Shown one piece after another: positions 1 through 9,530 of a stretch of DNA of 52,893 nucleotides; within the stretch, counting starts at the first letter, position 1, and the number at the start of each line of letters is the position of its first letter. The DNA comes from Kutzneria sp. (GTDB lineage: Bacteria; Actinomycetota; Actinomycetes; Mycobacteriales; Pseudonocardiaceae), in the NCBI GenBank assembly GCA_019239965.1, contig JAFAZC010000003.1:1-52893 (forward strand), in the 5' to 3' direction. Below the pieces are notes generated by a model, which worked only from the letters and a program-made list of their open reading frames with translations, was not told where the DNA came from and did no database searches. The position numbers and the translations under genes are program-made.

Positions 1-42
1 TTGACCGGTAATCCGCAACGGGCCCAGCACGGCGAAGTTCAC
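1..42 (-). CDS. SARP/AfsR-type transcriptional regulator, N-terminal fragment cut by the window edge
   Basis: Only the first 14 codons are present, read on the minus strand from a GTG at 42. The peptide MNFAVLGPLRITGQ matches the usual opening of SARP (AfsR/DnrI/RedD) activators, in which a short beta-strand of the form xFxVLGPLxV precedes the winged-helix DNA-binding domain. A purine-rich stretch (AAAGAGAAG on the minus strand) just upstream could be the ribosome binding site. SARP proteins commonly activate secondary-metabolite genes, but nothing here shows the target. The call rests on a very short peptide; the sequence beyond the left edge would settle it. Confidence 0.5.
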   Translation of the reverse strand, partial: MNFAVLGPLRITGQ

Positions 43-161
43 GGGCTTCTCTTTCTGACCAACCACCAACGGTGTATCAGGACACTAACGCACGTACCCG
101 ACAGTAACGGCCAGACAGGGACAACCAGACACTTCCCACCCGAGGGCAACGCCCCCGCCAA
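43..161. promoter_or_regulatory. Upstream region of the partial SARP gene; no gene recognised
   Basis: About 120 bases separate the SARP start from the stop of the next minus-strand gene. Open frames exist here but none has family features. The stretch presumably contains the SARP promoter. No clear -10/-35 pair or repeat was found. Confidence 0.25.
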
Positions 162-620
162 CTAGTTCCCCGGGGCCTTGAACAGCACCGGCGGCACCGC
201 GGACACCGAACGCGGCCGCTTTGGCTGCGGCACCAGCGGCAGCTCCGGCTCGGCGCGCTCGGGCCGCAATTCGTCAACCGACGAATCGCGTTGCGGTGCC
301 GGCACGGCCGCGCACCCGGGCGTGACCGCGCACGGCGCCGCCGTTTCGGCGGAATCGAGGGCCTGCCGGGCCTGCTCGATCCACACGCTCCACATGACCT
401 CGTCGCGGCTTCCGCGCACGTCCGCCCTGAGTGAGGACAGGGCACCGCGCACCCTGGCCGCCAACACGGAATGGCCTTTCACCGCAGCCCAGATCTCTTT
501 GGCCTCCGAGTCGCGTCGCTTAACAACCTGGCGGACCTTATCCAGCAACATCTCGCGCGGCAGGGCCAGCCAGTGCTCGACAACAGAAGTCGAGAGCATA
601 CGAGGGCCATCCTTCAACAT
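162..620 (-). CDS. Hypothetical protein
   Basis: A 152-residue protein (145 if translation starts at the inner ATG at 599). I do not recognise a family. The first 90 residues are predicted to be helical and charged (segments such as LPREMLLDKVRQVVKRRDSE and KEIWAAVKGH). The last 50 are rich in Pro, Ala and Glu and look disordered. There is no signal peptide or membrane segment. The inner ATG at 599 has GAAGGA about 10 bases upstream, whereas the ATG at 618-620 has no visible ribosome site, so the shorter form is quite possible. The same-strand neighbour downstream is the partial SARP gene, but the 120-base gap argues against a tight operon. Confidence 0.5.
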   Translation of the reverse strand: MLKDGPRMLSTSVVEHWLALPREMLLDKVRQVVKRRDSEAKEIWAAVKGHSVLAARVRGALSSLRADVRGSRDEVMWSVWIEQARQALDSAETAAPCAVTPGCAAVPAPQRDSSVDELRPERAEPELPLVPQPKRPRSVSAVPPVLFKAPGN

Positions 621-638
621 TAGGAGTCATGGTCGTGA

Positions 639-663
639 ACCGGACAAATCATCCCTGTCCGGT
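639..663. repeat. Short inverted repeat (8-bp arms, 9-base loop) in the divergent gap
   Basis: The arms ACCGGACA (639-646) and TGTCCGGT (656-663) are exact reverse complements. They lie about 20 bases upstream of the hypothetical gene's first ATG and 155 bases before the secreted glycosidase. It could be an operator for one of the divergent genes, or a small hairpin. There is no run of T, so a terminator is unlikely. Confidence 0.35.
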
Positions 664-818
664 CATCCCTATTCTAGCCGCCGTTCTGCACACTCGAGAG
701 TGGCCCACACTGCGCCGAACCGGTGAACTGCTTGCCCTCAATCGCACGGCTGGGCACATTGACACATCGTGGCGCCGGGGCCGGGCGCACAGGGGGACCG
801 AATGCCGAGGGGACGCCG

Positions 819-2975
819 ATGCGCCGGATACGCCGACTTCTCGCGCTGTGCTTGGCGATCGCTGTGATCGGACTGGGATGCACGGGCCTCGCCGCGGCCG
901 AGCCGGCGCCGGCGGGCGGCCGTCCACCGGCGCCCGGTCTCGCCATGGCGGGGGACGCTCATCCGATCGGCCCCGGAACGACGCTGTCGACCTTCCGGCA
1001 GGACGGGCAGGGCGGTCCGCTGCGCGGTGAGGTCATCGAGGCGGACCTGACCGATCCCAGGCTGTCGGTGAGCCTGCTCACGCCACCGCGGGTGAGCCAG
1101 GTGCGGACGGTGACCGAGCTGGCCGCGGCCGGGCACGCCTTCGCCGCGGTCAACGGCGACCTGTACGACATCAACAACACCGGGGCGCCGCGGGGTATCG
1201 AGATAGCCGACGGCACGCTGCTCAAGGGCCCGCTGACCGAACCAGTGCCCTGGCATCAGGCGGTCGGAATAGACAGCGGACGGGCGGGCCGGATCGTCGA
1301 GGCCTACCTGGAGGGCACCGTGGTCCTGGCCTCGGGCGGCCATCGACTGGATGGGCTCAACCAGGAACAGGTCCCGCCCGATGGCGGCCTCGACCTCTTC
1401 ACTCCGATGTGGGGCTCCGGCTCACGCGCGATCTCCGGGGCGACCCGGCTGCATGAGGTGACCGTTGTCGGGGGCGTCGTCGTCGGCCACTCCGCCACCC
1501 CTGGTGCCGGTCCCATCCCCACGGGAGGCTTCGTGCTCGTCGGCACCGGCGCCGACGCCGACCTGCTCGCCGCGCTGCCGACAGGCAGCCCGGTGAGCGT
1601 CACGTTCGGCCCGAGGACCGAACCCGAGCACACGTTCACCTCGCTGCTCGGGGTCCGCTACGTGCTCGTCCGCAACGGCGAGGTGCCCGACGGCCTCGAC
1701 GACCGGTCCCTCAACCCGGAGACCGCGCTGGGCTTCTCCCGGGACGGCAAGAGGATGTGGATGGTCGTCATCGACGGGCACTCCGCCGTGAGCCGGGGTG
1801 TCACCGTGCGTGGCCTGGCCACGATCATGCGGCGGCAGGGCGCCTACGACGCGGTGGTCATCGACGGCGGCGGGTCGACCGAAATGGTCGCCAGAGACGC
1901 CGGCGGCGCCCGCATGACGGTACGCAACGTCCCCTCCGACGGGGTGGAGCGCGAGGTGGCCAACGGGATCGGACTGGTGTCGGCGCACGGCAGTGGCCGG
2001 CTGGCCGGCATTCGCATCAGCAACCAGGACGCGGTCTTCACCGGGCTGCACCGGCGGCTGAGCGCCGTCGGCTACGACGAGACCTACGGCCCGGCGGCGC
2101 TGGGCGCCGTGCGGTGGTCCGGCGCGGATTCCGAGGGCCTGTTCACCGCCGGCGCGCCCGGCGATGCCCCGGTCACCGTGACCGCCGGTGGCGTGCGGGG
2201 CCGGGCCCAGCTGCGGGTCCTGCCGACACTGGACCGGATCACCGTCCCGCAGGGCGTTGTCGACGTTGTTGACGGCAAGGCCGGCACGTTCGGCGTGACC
2301 GGCTACGACGCCACCGGCGCCTCGGCTCCGATTGACCCCGTCGACGTGCGGCTGGACTACGACCACAGCCTGGTCTCGGTGCGGCCGGGCCCCGACGGCA
2401 CCTTCTCCGTCCAGCCGAGAGCCGGTGCCGGCACGACCACGGTCACCGTCAGGGTCGGCGACCGGGTCACCTCCGTCGGCGTCGCCATCGGCCTGGTCAC
2501 CGAGCCGGTCTCCGGGTTCGAGACCGCGGCGGATTGGCGGTTCACCGGACAGTTGAGCACCGGATCGTTGACCACCGCGCCGGGCATACACGGCAACGCG
2601 GTGCGGATGGCGTTCGACTTCACGCGGAGCGAGATGATCCGGAAGGGGATCGTCTCGCCGGTCACTCCGCCGGTCCTGCCCGGCCGCGTACACCGGTTCA
2701 CCCTTTCGGTCGACGGCGACGGCAAGGGCGAATGGCTCGCCGTACTCGTCACCGACGCTACCGGCAAGTCGTACTCGCTGTACGGCGACTACGTGACGTG
2801 GCGGGGCTGGCGGCGGACCGGCTTCGCGGTGCCCGGCTCGGTGGTGTACCCCATCACGCTGACCGGCGTCGAGGCGATCGAAACCAAGCGGATCGACAGG
2901 TACGCGGGACAACTGGACTTCGACGACCTCGCCGCGCTAGCCTCCCCGGAGGTCGCCGCCGCGGGTCCCGGATAG
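819..2975 (+). CDS. Secreted phosphodiester glycosidase family protein (NAGPA domain) with C-terminal extension
   Basis: The chosen ATG at 819 has GAGGGG 7 bases upstream and begins a signal peptide (MRRIRR, hydrophobic core, cleavage near AAAEP), giving 718 residues. An upstream in-frame start at 723 would bury that signal. The body matches the phosphodiester glycosidase (NAGPA/DUF2233) family: AVNGDLYDINNTGAPRGI around residue 110 and VVIDGGGSTEMV around residue 345, the family's metal/active-site loop. Family members cleave sugar-phosphodiesters such as GlcNAc-1-phosphodiesters; in bacteria they are thought to act on cell-wall or exopolysaccharide linkages. Residues 430-600 look like Ig-type beta repeats, and the last 130 (FETAADWRFTG onward) like a carbohydrate-binding beta-sandwich. 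It stands alone, with a 100-base gap downstream. The exact substrate is unknown. Confidence 0.8.
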   Translation: MRRIRRLLALCLAIAVIGLGCTGLAAAEPAPAGGRPPAPGLAMAGDAHPIGPGTTLSTFRQDGQGGPLRGEVIEADLTDPRLSVSLLTPPRVSQVRTVTELAAAGHAFAAVNGDLYDINNTGAPRGIEIADGTLLKGPLTEPVPWHQAVGIDSGRAGRIVEAYLEGTVVLASGGHRLDGLNQEQVPPDGGLDLFTPMWGSGSRAISGATRLHEVTVVGGVVVGHSATPGAGPIPTGGFVLVGTGADADLLAALPTGSPVSVTFGPRTEPEHTFTSLLGVRYVLVRNGEVPDGLDDRSLNPETALGFSRDGKRMWMVVIDGHSAVSRGVTVRGLATIMRRQGAYDAVVIDGGGSTEMVARDAGGARMTVRNVPSDGVEREVANGIGLVSAHGSGRLAGIRISNQDAVFTGLHRRLSAVGYDETYGPAALGAVRWSGADSEGLFTAGAPGDAPVTVTAGGVRGRAQLRVLPTLDRITVPQGVVDVVDGKAGTFGVTGYDATGASAPIDPVDVRLDYDHSLVSVRPGPDGTFSVQPRAGAGTTTVTVRVGDRVTSVGVAIGLVTEPVSGFETAADWRFTGQLSTGSLTTAPGIHGNAVRMAFDFTRSEMIRKGIVSPVTPPVLPGRVHRFTLSVDGDGKGEWLAVLVTDATGKSYSLYGDYVTWRGWRRTGFAVPGSVVYPITLTGVEAIETKRIDRYAGQLDFDDLAALASPEVAAAGPG

Positions 2976-3079
2976 GCGCCGCGGGTTCCTGGTCGGCCGC
3001 GGTACCACCTACCGAGTCGCGGGTCTTGGCGCGTCTGGCACACTAGACGGGTGGGAACCCACTCGGGGGTACGCCTGAA

Positions 3080-4021
3080 ATGATCAAAGTGCAGAGCACC
3101 GTTTCTCCCGCCACCGACGCGTTGGCGGGAGCGGTTGACGTTCGTCCTGGTCAGCGCCTGTTGCAGGTCGCGGTCGGGGACCGGCTCTACGACTCCGACG
3201 AGACCGTCACGGTCTCCGGCGACGACGCGTACTTCGGCGATCCCTCGGGAGCCCCCTACGACCGGATCGTGGTCACCGGCGGCGTGGCCGGCATCTCCCC
3301 ACACTGGTTGGACCAGCTGGCCACGGGTGGAGTGATCTACGCACCCGTGGCGCACGGCGGGATGCACCCGGTGTTGGCGGTCAGCAAACGGGCCGCCGGA
3401 CCGCACGCCCGCCCGGTGTTGTGGGCGGACTTCCCGCCGGCGACCGGGCCGCTGCGGCCGGACGCCCTGTTCCGGCACAGTCCGGAACGGGTGCTGCCGG
3501 GTCCGGTCAGCTACCGGGTCCAGGGCGGACACCTCACCCTGACCGAGCAGACCTATCAGGACCTGTGGTTCTTCCTCGCCGCACGGGACGCACGGATCAC
3601 CCGAGCCGAACTGGACGACCCTGAGTTCGACCCGGCACGCGGATGCTGCGCCAAGCGTGAGCCGGCGCACGGCACCGCATGGATCCAGACCGACGGGTCG
3701 ATCCTCGCCGCCGGCGACCCCAACCGGGTCGTCGCCGTGGTCAACCTGCTGCTGGCACAGGCTACCCAGTGGGACACCGCGCTCGGTCGTCCCTCGCTCA
3801 CCCGGTGGCAGTGCGGGTTCCGGCTGGACGACCTGGTCAGCCAGCCGCTGTGGTTGCCGCACCGGTGGCAGCTGAGCCCCTCCCTGAGCCGGGTCGCGGC
3901 GGCCACTGACCCCCGGCCCCGGCGCGCCTGGGGCCCACCCCGGCCCGGGACCGCCTCGCCGTCACGGCACCGCCCCGGCCCCGTGTTCAGCGTTCCCGTC
4001 GGCGCCACCAAGCGCCCCTGA
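3080..4021 (+). CDS. Protein-L-isoaspartate O-methyltransferase-like protein, degenerate
   Basis: This 313-residue protein contains the stretch YDRIVVTGGVAGISPHWLDQL followed by ATGGVIYAPV (residues 60-90). It corresponds to the late SAM-fold segment of PCMT enzymes (YDRIxVTAAAPxIPxxLLxQLxxGGxLVxPV). The N-terminal segment VRPGQRLLQVAVGD sits where PCMTs carry the glycine-rich SAM loop (VLEIGTGSGY), but the glycines are missing. The preceding helical region of a normal PCMT is also short. About 200 further residues resemble the C-terminal extension of actinobacterial methyltransferase-like proteins, and the tail is Pro/Arg-rich. It may bind SAM poorly or have become non-catalytic. It lies 24 bases before the MscS gene, probably in the same transcript. 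Confidence 0.55.
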   Translation: MIKVQSTVSPATDALAGAVDVRPGQRLLQVAVGDRLYDSDETVTVSGDDAYFGDPSGAPYDRIVVTGGVAGISPHWLDQLATGGVIYAPVAHGGMHPVLAVSKRAAGPHARPVLWADFPPATGPLRPDALFRHSPERVLPGPVSYRVQGGHLTLTEQTYQDLWFFLAARDARITRAELDDPEFDPARGCCAKREPAHGTAWIQTDGSILAAGDPNRVVAVVNLLLAQATQWDTALGRPSLTRWQCGFRLDDLVSQPLWLPHRWQLSPSLSRVAAATDPRPRRAWGPPRPGTASPSRHRPGPVFSVPVGATKRP

Positions 4022-4044
4022 ACGGCACCGTCCCCCACCGCGCC

Positions 4045-4695
4045 ATGCCCCGTCGTCGCTGGTCGGCCGACACCAAGCGCGCCGTCGGTGCCGTGACCCT
4101 CTCCGTGCTGATCGTGGTCGCGGCCGAGCTGTTCGGCAAGCTCGGCGATGACGCGACGCCGCTGGAGAAGGCCATCGCCGTGGCGGGGGCCCTGCTGTTC
4201 CTTGCCACCACCGTTGTCGCGGTGCGCACCCTTGGCAGCGTCGTGGTCCGCCACCTGCGGGGACACGTCGGGGCCAGCCACATCGGACTGGTGCGGTTGG
4301 GCATCTCGCTGGTGGGTTACCAGGTCGCGGTGGTCACCGCGCTGGGCATGCTCAACGTCGGTATCGGACAGCTGCTGGTCGGCGGCGCCCTGACCGGCGT
4401 CGTCGTCGGTATCGCCTGCCAGCAGGCGATGGGCAACCTGTTCGCCGGGCTGGTGCTGCTCATGTCCCGCCCGTTCACCATCGGCCAGACGATCGTGGTG
4501 CACTCCGGGGCTCTCGGTGGTCCGCACACCGGCGTGGTTGTGGAGATGGGCCTGGTCTACGTGGCGCTGGAAACCCCCGACGGTGTGCTCCGGCTGCCCA
4601 ACAGCGCCGTGCTCGGCGCCGGGGTCGGACCACCGCCCGTCACCACCGAGCCCGCTGCCGAGGAACCGGTCGGCGGGGCCCACGTGGAGGCGTGA
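4045..4695 (+). CDS. Small-conductance mechanosensitive channel (MscS) family protein, short form
   Basis: A 216-residue membrane protein with three hydrophobic segments near residues 13-30, 42-64 and 85-105. These are followed by a glycine/alanine-rich pore-lining helix (LLVGGALTGVVVGIACQQAMGN) and the short beta domain typical of MscS (LVLLMSRPFTIGQTIVV, then VVEMGLVYVALETPDGVLRLPNSAVL). Canonical MscS carries a further C-terminal alpha/beta domain that is absent here; short channels of this type are common in actinomycetes. MscS channels release solutes on hypo-osmotic shock. The ATG at 4045 has no obvious ribosome site. The stop lies 3 bases before the GTG of the next gene. Confidence 0.8.
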   Translation: MPRRRWSADTKRAVGAVTLSVLIVVAAELFGKLGDDATPLEKAIAVAGALLFLATTVVAVRTLGSVVVRHLRGHVGASHIGLVRLGISLVGYQVAVVTALGMLNVGIGQLLVGGALTGVVVGIACQQAMGNLFAGLVLLMSRPFTIGQTIVVHSGALGGPHTGVVVEMGLVYVALETPDGVLRLPNSAVLGAGVGPPPVTTEPAAEEPVGGAHVEA

Positions 4696-4698
4696 GGC

Positions 4699-5325
4699 GT
4701 GCGGGTCCGGCCCATCTCCCCCGCCTCGCTCGTCGACGAACTGGCTGACCGGCTCGCGTCCACCAACCGCGGCGGTTGGCTGCGGGTGCTGGTGGACGGT
4801 GCGCCGGCGGCCCAGCCGGAGCTGATCGCCGACGCGCTGGTCGCGCCGGTGCGGCTGCGGGGTCGGGCCGTGCTCCGGGTGTCCGCCCGGGACTTTCTGC
4901 GCCCCGCGTCGCTGCGGTTCGAGCGCGGGCGGACCGATCCGGACTCGTTCTACGACGACTGGACGGACGTGGATGGGCTGGCCCGCGAGGTGCTCGACCC
5001 GATGCGGCCCGGTGGCACCGGAGCGGTACGGACGACCAGGTGGAACACTGAAACCGACCGGGCGAGCCGGGCCGGCTCCGTGCCGGTTCCGGCCGGTGGG
5101 ACGGTCCTCGTGGACGGCCCCCTGTTGCTCGGCAGGGGGTTGCCGTTCGACCTGACCGTGCACGTCGAGCTCTCGCCGGCCGCGTTGCGCAGGCGGACCG
5201 CCGTGAGCGAGGCCTGGACACTGCCCGCCTTCGACCGCTACCTGGACAGCGTGCGGCCGGCGTCCGTCGCCGACATCGTGATCAGGGCCGATGACCCTCG
5301 GCACCCGGCGCTGGTGGACCGCTGA
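4699..5325 (+). CDS. Uridine kinase-like protein lacking a recognisable P-loop
   Basis: A 208-residue protein beginning at a GTG 3 bases after the MscS stop, so the two are likely co-translated. It resembles actinobacterial proteins annotated as uridine kinase: opening MRVRPISPASLVDELADRL, the block FLRPASLRFERGRTDPDSFYDDW around residue 70, and a late VDGPLLLGRGLPFDLTVHV. True uridine kinases have a GxxGxGKT Walker A loop after the first strand. Here that position reads LVDGAPAAQPELI, with no lysine or glycine pattern. The protein keeps the DGP-type Walker B-like strand. It may be a non-nucleotide-binding relative, and the substrate is unknown. Confidence 0.6.
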   Translation: MRVRPISPASLVDELADRLASTNRGGWLRVLVDGAPAAQPELIADALVAPVRLRGRAVLRVSARDFLRPASLRFERGRTDPDSFYDDWTDVDGLAREVLDPMRPGGTGAVRTTRWNTETDRASRAGSVPVPAGGTVLVDGPLLLGRGLPFDLTVHVELSPAALRRRTAVSEAWTLPAFDRYLDSVRPASVADIVIRADDPRHPALVDR

Positions 5326-5415
5326 GCCCGGCTCGGCGAGCGAGGTCACAGCCGGGTGCCCGGCCCGCCCCCTATCATCGGCGGGAGGACGGTGTCGTCG
5401 GGAGTGCGGAAGAGC

Positions 5416-7302
5416 ATGACAGAAGCGGGCGGGACGTGCGGGGCACCCGTATCCGATCCTGCGGGTGAGGTGTCCGAACGGCTCGTGCTCGCCGGCGAGT
5501 TCCCGACACCGCACCGGGAGCAGTGGTTGCGATCGGTTGAGGCGGTCCTCGGGGCTGAGTCCGGCACTGACGTCGAGGAGCGACTGTCGACCCGGACCTA
5601 TGACGGCATCACCGTCAAACCTCTCTACGTGGCCGGGGACGCCGCTGTGGCGGGTTTCCCCGGCCTCGCGCCGTTCGTGCGGGGCGGACGGCCCGAAGGT
5701 TCCGTGTCCCACGGCTGGGAGGTGCGTCAGCACCACGGTCACTCCGATCCGGCTGCCGTCAACGACGAGATCCTCGCCGACCTGGAGAACGGCGTGGCCT
5801 CGGTGTGGCTGACGGTCGGCGACGGCGGTCTTGCCGCGGCCGAGTTGGGCACCGCCCTCAACCGAGTGCGTCTCGACCTCGCCGGCGTCGTGCTGGACGC
5901 CGGCGCGGGATTCCGCGCCGCCGCCGAGTCCTACCTCGAGCTGGTGCGGGCTCAGGGGATCGAGCCAGACGCCGCCGTCGGCAATCTCGGCATCGATCCG
6001 CTCGGGGTACTCGCCCGCACCGGCCGCGCCGCCGACATGGACGACGCCATGGCGTTGGCAGCCCGCTGCGCCCGCACCCACCGCGCACTGCGGACGATCA
6101 CCGTGGACGCGTTGCCGTACCACGACGCGGGCGGCAGCGACGCCGAGGAGCTGGGGTGTTCGATCGCCGCCGGCACCGCCTACCTGAGGGCACTGACCGC
6201 GGCCGGGATCGACGTGGACATGGCCTGCCGGTTGCTGGAGTTCCGCTATGCGGTCACCGCCGACCAGTTCCTGGGCATCGCCAAGCTCCGGGCGGCCCGC
6301 CGGCTCTGGGACCGGGTCACCGAGGCAGCCGGTGCGGCTCCGGCACACCGGGCACAGCGCCAGCACGCCGTGACGTCCGCCGCGATGCTGACCCGACGCG
6401 ACCCGTGGGTGAACATGCTGCGCGGCACGGTGGCGTGTTTCGCCGCCGGTGTCGGTGGTGCCGACGCCGTGACGGTCCGGTCGTTCGACGCGGCGATCGG
6501 GCGACCCGATGCGTTCGGCCGCCGCATCGCCCGCAACACGCAGGCGCTGCTCGTCGAGGAGTCGCACGTGGCCAAAGTGATCGATCCGGCGGGCGGATCC
6601 TGGTGCGTAGAGAGCCTGACCACCGAGCTGGCCAAGGCCGGATGGGCCTGGTTCCAACAGATCGAGCGAGCCGGCGGGCTCGCCGAGGCGCTGAACGGCG
6701 ACCTCGTCGCCGAGCGGCTCGCCGACACCTGGCGGCGGCGATCAGCTGCCATCGCGCACCGTCGCGACGCGATCACCGGCGTCAGCGAGTTCCCGGACAT
6801 CGACGAGAGGCCTGTTGAGCGGCAACCCCTCCCGGTCCGCCGAGGAGGCGGTCTTCCTGTGGTGCGCTATGCCGAGGCCTACGAGCGGCTGCGGGACGAC
6901 TCCGATGCCATGCACACCGCGACCGGACAGCGCCCCACGCTGTTCCTCGCCACACTCGGACCGACATCCGTCCACACCGGACGGTCGACCTTCGCTGCCA
7001 ATCTGTTCAACGCCGGCGGCGTGCGTACCCTGAGCGCGGGGGCCAGCTCGTCCACCGACGAGGTTGTCGCCGGATTCACCAGCAGTGGTACCGATATGGT
7101 CTGCGTCTGCTCGTCGGACGACGTCTACGCGGAGCGGGCGGCCGACACCGTTGCCGCGCTCAGGGCAGCCGGCGCGCGCAGGGTCCTGCTCGCCGGGAGC
7201 CCGCGGCGGTGGGCCGCGAGCGGGGCGGACGACTTCGTGTTCGCCGGCTGCGACGCGGTGCGTGTGCTCACCGACATCCATCGCGGATGGGGAGCCACCT
7301 GA
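5416..7302 (+). CDS. mutA: Methylmalonyl-CoA mutase small subunit
   Basis: The ATG at 5416 gives 628 residues, the usual MutA length; an upstream in-frame ATG at 5356 lacks support. MutA is the non-catalytic subunit of the B12-dependent heterodimer that interconverts succinyl-CoA and (R)-methylmalonyl-CoA. It keeps the mutase TIM-barrel features ([11 protein letters not shown] near residue 60, a PLWRARR-like [10 protein letters not shown], and [27 protein letters not shown] around residue 370). In the C-terminal cobalamin-fold domain the DxHxxG loop of the catalytic subunit is replaced by [13 protein letters not shown], as expected for MutA. The TGA overlaps the mutB ATG by one base (TGATG), indicating translational coupling. 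In actinomycetes this operon feeds methylmalonyl-CoA to propionate metabolism and polyketide synthesis. Confidence 0.93.
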   Translation: MTEAGGTCGAPVSDPAGEVSERLVLAGEFPTPHREQWLRSVEAVLGAESGTDVEERLSTRTYDGITVKPLYVAGDAAVAGFPGLAPFVRGGRPEGSVSHGWEVRQHHGHSDPAAVNDEILADLENGVASVWLTVGDGGLAAAELGTALNRVRLDLAGVVLDAGAGFRAAAESYLELVRAQGIEPDAAVGNLGIDPLGVLARTGRAADMDDAMALAARCARTHRALRTITVDALPYHDAGGSDAEELGCSIAAGTAYLRALTAAGIDVDMACRLLEFRYAVTADQFLGIAKLRAARRLWDRVTEAAGAAPAHRAQRQHAVTSAAMLTRRDPWVNMLRGTVACFAAGVGGADAVTVRSFDAAIGRPDAFGRRIARNTQALLVEESHVAKVIDPAGGSWCVESLTTELAKAGWAWFQQIERAGGLAEALNGDLVAERLADTWRRRSAAIAHRRDAITGVSEFPDIDERPVERQPLPVRRGGGLPVVRYAEAYERLRDDSDAMHTATGQRPTLFLATLGPTSVHTGRSTFAANLFNAGGVRTLSAGASSSTDEVVAGFTSSGTDMVCVCSSDDVYAERAADTVAALRAAGARRVLLAGSPRRWAASGADDFVFAGCDAVRVLTDIHRGWGAT

Positions 7303-9530
7303 TGGCCGCGACAGGGCCAATCCCGAACTTCGCCGACATCCCGCTCGGCGAACCGGGACCAGCCGGTGGTCTCGAGGACTGGCGCGCGGCGCTGCTGGCG
7401 GCCACCGGCAAGGGCAGCGACGAGCTGGTGTGGGAGGCACCGGAGGGCATCAGCGTGCGCCCGCTGTACACCGCCGAAGACCTCGACGGCCTCGACTTCC
7501 TGGACACCTACCCCGGCATAGCGCCTTACCTGCGCGGCCCCTATCCGACGATGTATGTCACCCAGCCGTGGACCGTGCGCCAGTACGCCGGATTCTCCAC
7601 CGCCGAGGAGTCCAACGCCTTCTACCGCAGAAACCTCGCGGCCGGGCAGATGGGCCTATCGGTGGCCTTCGACCTCGCCACCCACCGGGGCTATGATTCC
7701 GACCACCCGCGCGTGCGAGGCGACGTCGGCATGGCCGGGGTCGCCATCGATTCGATCTACGACATGCGCCAGCTGTTCGACGGCATCCCGCTGGACAAGA
7801 TGAGCGTGTCGATGACCATGAACGGCGCGGTGCTCCCGGTGCTCGCGCTCTACATCGTCGCCGCGGAGGAGCAGGGGGTCGCGCCGGAGCGGCTGGCCGG
7901 GACCATCCAGAACGACATCCTCAAGGAGTTCATGGTCCGCAACACCTACATCTATCCGCCGCGGCCGTCCATGCGGATCATCTCCGACATCTTCGCCTAC
8001 ACCTCGGCCAGAATGCCGAAGTACAACTCGATCTCGGTGTCCGGCTACCACATCCAGAAGGCCGGTGCCACCGCGGATCTCGAGCTGGCCTATACCCTCG
8101 CCGACGGCGTGGAGTACCTGCGCGCGGGTGTCGCCGCCGGGCTGGGCATTGACGACTTCGCGCCCCGACTGTCGTTCTTCTGGGCCGTCGGCATGAACTT
8201 CTTCACCGAAGTCGCCAAGCTGCGCGCGGCACGGCTGCTCTGGGCCAAGCTCGTCAAAGGCTTCGCCCCGACCAATCCCCGCTCGCTGGCACTGCGCGCG
8301 CACGCGCAGACCTCGGGTTGGTCGCTGACGGCACAGGATGTGTTCAACAACGTGGCCCGCACCTGTGTCGAAGCGATGGCGGCGACACAGGGCCACACCC
8401 AGTCCCTGCACACCAACGCCTTCGACGAAGCGCTGGCGCTGCCGACCGACTTCTCCGCCCGCATCGCGCGCAACACGCAACTGTTGCTGCAGCAGGAATC
8501 CGGCACCACCCGGGTGGTGGATCCGTGGGGCGGCAGCGCTTTCGTCGAGCGCCTGACCCACGACCTCGCCCAGCGCGCCTGGACGCACATCGCCGAGGTG
8601 GAGCGGGCCGGCGGCATGGCGAAGGCCATCGAGGACGGCATCCCGAAGCTGCGCATCGAGGAGGCGGCGGCCCGTATCCAGGCCAGGATCGACTCCGGCC
8701 AGCAGCCGGTGATCGGGGTGAACAAGTATCCGGTGCGCACCGACGAGCACGTCGACGTGCTCCGCATCGACAATGCCCAGGTGCGGGCAAGACAGGTGGA
8801 CAAACTGCGTCGGTTGCGGGCCGAACGCGACCCCGAGGCCTGCGACGCCGCGCTGCGGGCGCTGACCGCGGCCGCGGCAAGGGACCGGACCGCCCAACCC
8901 GAGCGGGTTCAGGACCTGACCGGCAATCTGCTCGCCCTCGCGGTGGACGCGGCACGGGCCAAGGCCACGGTCGGCGAGATCTCCCTCGCGCTCGAGCGCG
9001 TGTACGGGCGCCACGTCGGCCAGGTCCGTACCATCTCCGGTGTGTACCGCGCCGAGTCAGGCCCATCGGCCACCTTCGACAAGGTTCTCGGCAGGGTCGC
9101 CGACTTCGAGCGCGCCGAGGGCCGCCGACCCCGCATCCTTGTCGCCAAGATCGGCCAGGACGGGCACGACCGCGGCCAGAAGGTGATCGCCACCGCGTTC
9201 GCCGACCTCGGCTTCGACGTGGATGTCGGCCCGCTGTTCCAGACCCCGGCCGAAGTGGCCCGCCAAGCGGTCGAGGCCGACGTGCACATCGTCGGGGTGT
9301 CCTCGCTCGCGGCGGGGCACCTCGCGCTGGTGCCGGCGCTGCGGGCCGAGCTGGACCGGTTGGAGCGGTCCGACATCATGATCGTGGTCGGCGGTGTCGT
9401 GCCGCCGGCGGATTTCCCGGCGCTGCGCGAGGCCGGCGCGTCGGCGATCTTTCCACCAGGCACCGTGATCGCCGACGCCGCACTCGACCTGCTCGACCAG
9501 CTCGGTGCCCGGCTGGACCATCCGAGCTGA
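7302..9530 (+). CDS. mutB: Methylmalonyl-CoA mutase large (catalytic) subunit
   Basis: This is 742 residues from the ATG at 7302, which overlaps the mutA stop; the longer open frame starting at 7209 lies inside mutA and is not used. The substrate-binding barrel carries the conserved block [20 protein letters not shown] (residues 71-90) and [16 protein letters not shown]. The C-terminal domain has the cobalamin-ligand motif GQDGHDRG, with Asp620 and His622, where the histidine binds cobalt from below. This is the active mutase subunit, needing adenosylcobalamin. It ends in TGATG overlapping meaB, so mutA, mutB and meaB are coupled. All key residues are present and the length is normal. Confidence 0.96.
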   Translation: MAATGPIPNFADIPLGEPGPAGGLEDWRAALLAATGKGSDELVWEAPEGISVRPLYTAEDLDGLDFLDTYPGIAPYLRGPYPTMYVTQPWTVRQYAGFSTAEESNAFYRRNLAAGQMGLSVAFDLATHRGYDSDHPRVRGDVGMAGVAIDSIYDMRQLFDGIPLDKMSVSMTMNGAVLPVLALYIVAAEEQGVAPERLAGTIQNDILKEFMVRNTYIYPPRPSMRIISDIFAYTSARMPKYNSISVSGYHIQKAGATADLELAYTLADGVEYLRAGVAAGLGIDDFAPRLSFFWAVGMNFFTEVAKLRAARLLWAKLVKGFAPTNPRSLALRAHAQTSGWSLTAQDVFNNVARTCVEAMAATQGHTQSLHTNAFDEALALPTDFSARIARNTQLLLQQESGTTRVVDPWGGSAFVERLTHDLAQRAWTHIAEVERAGGMAKAIEDGIPKLRIEEAAARIQARIDSGQQPVIGVNKYPVRTDEHVDVLRIDNAQVRARQVDKLRRLRAERDPEACDAALRALTAAAARDRTAQPERVQDLTGNLLALAVDAARAKATVGEISLALERVYGRHVGQVRTISGVYRAESGPSATFDKVLGRVADFERAEGRRPRILVAKIGQDGHDRGQKVIATAFADLGFDVDVGPLFQTPAEVARQAVEADVHIVGVSSLAAGHLALVPALRAELDRLERSDIMIVVGGVVPPADFPALREAGASAIFPPGTVIADAALDLLDQLGARLDHPS

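Noticed and set aside
3556..6657. Very long minus-strand open frame of about 1030 codons
   Set aside because: It lies opposite pcmt-like, mscS, uridine-kinase-like and mutA genes, is rich in His, Arg, Gly and Pro, and has no domain. It is a GC-bias shadow.
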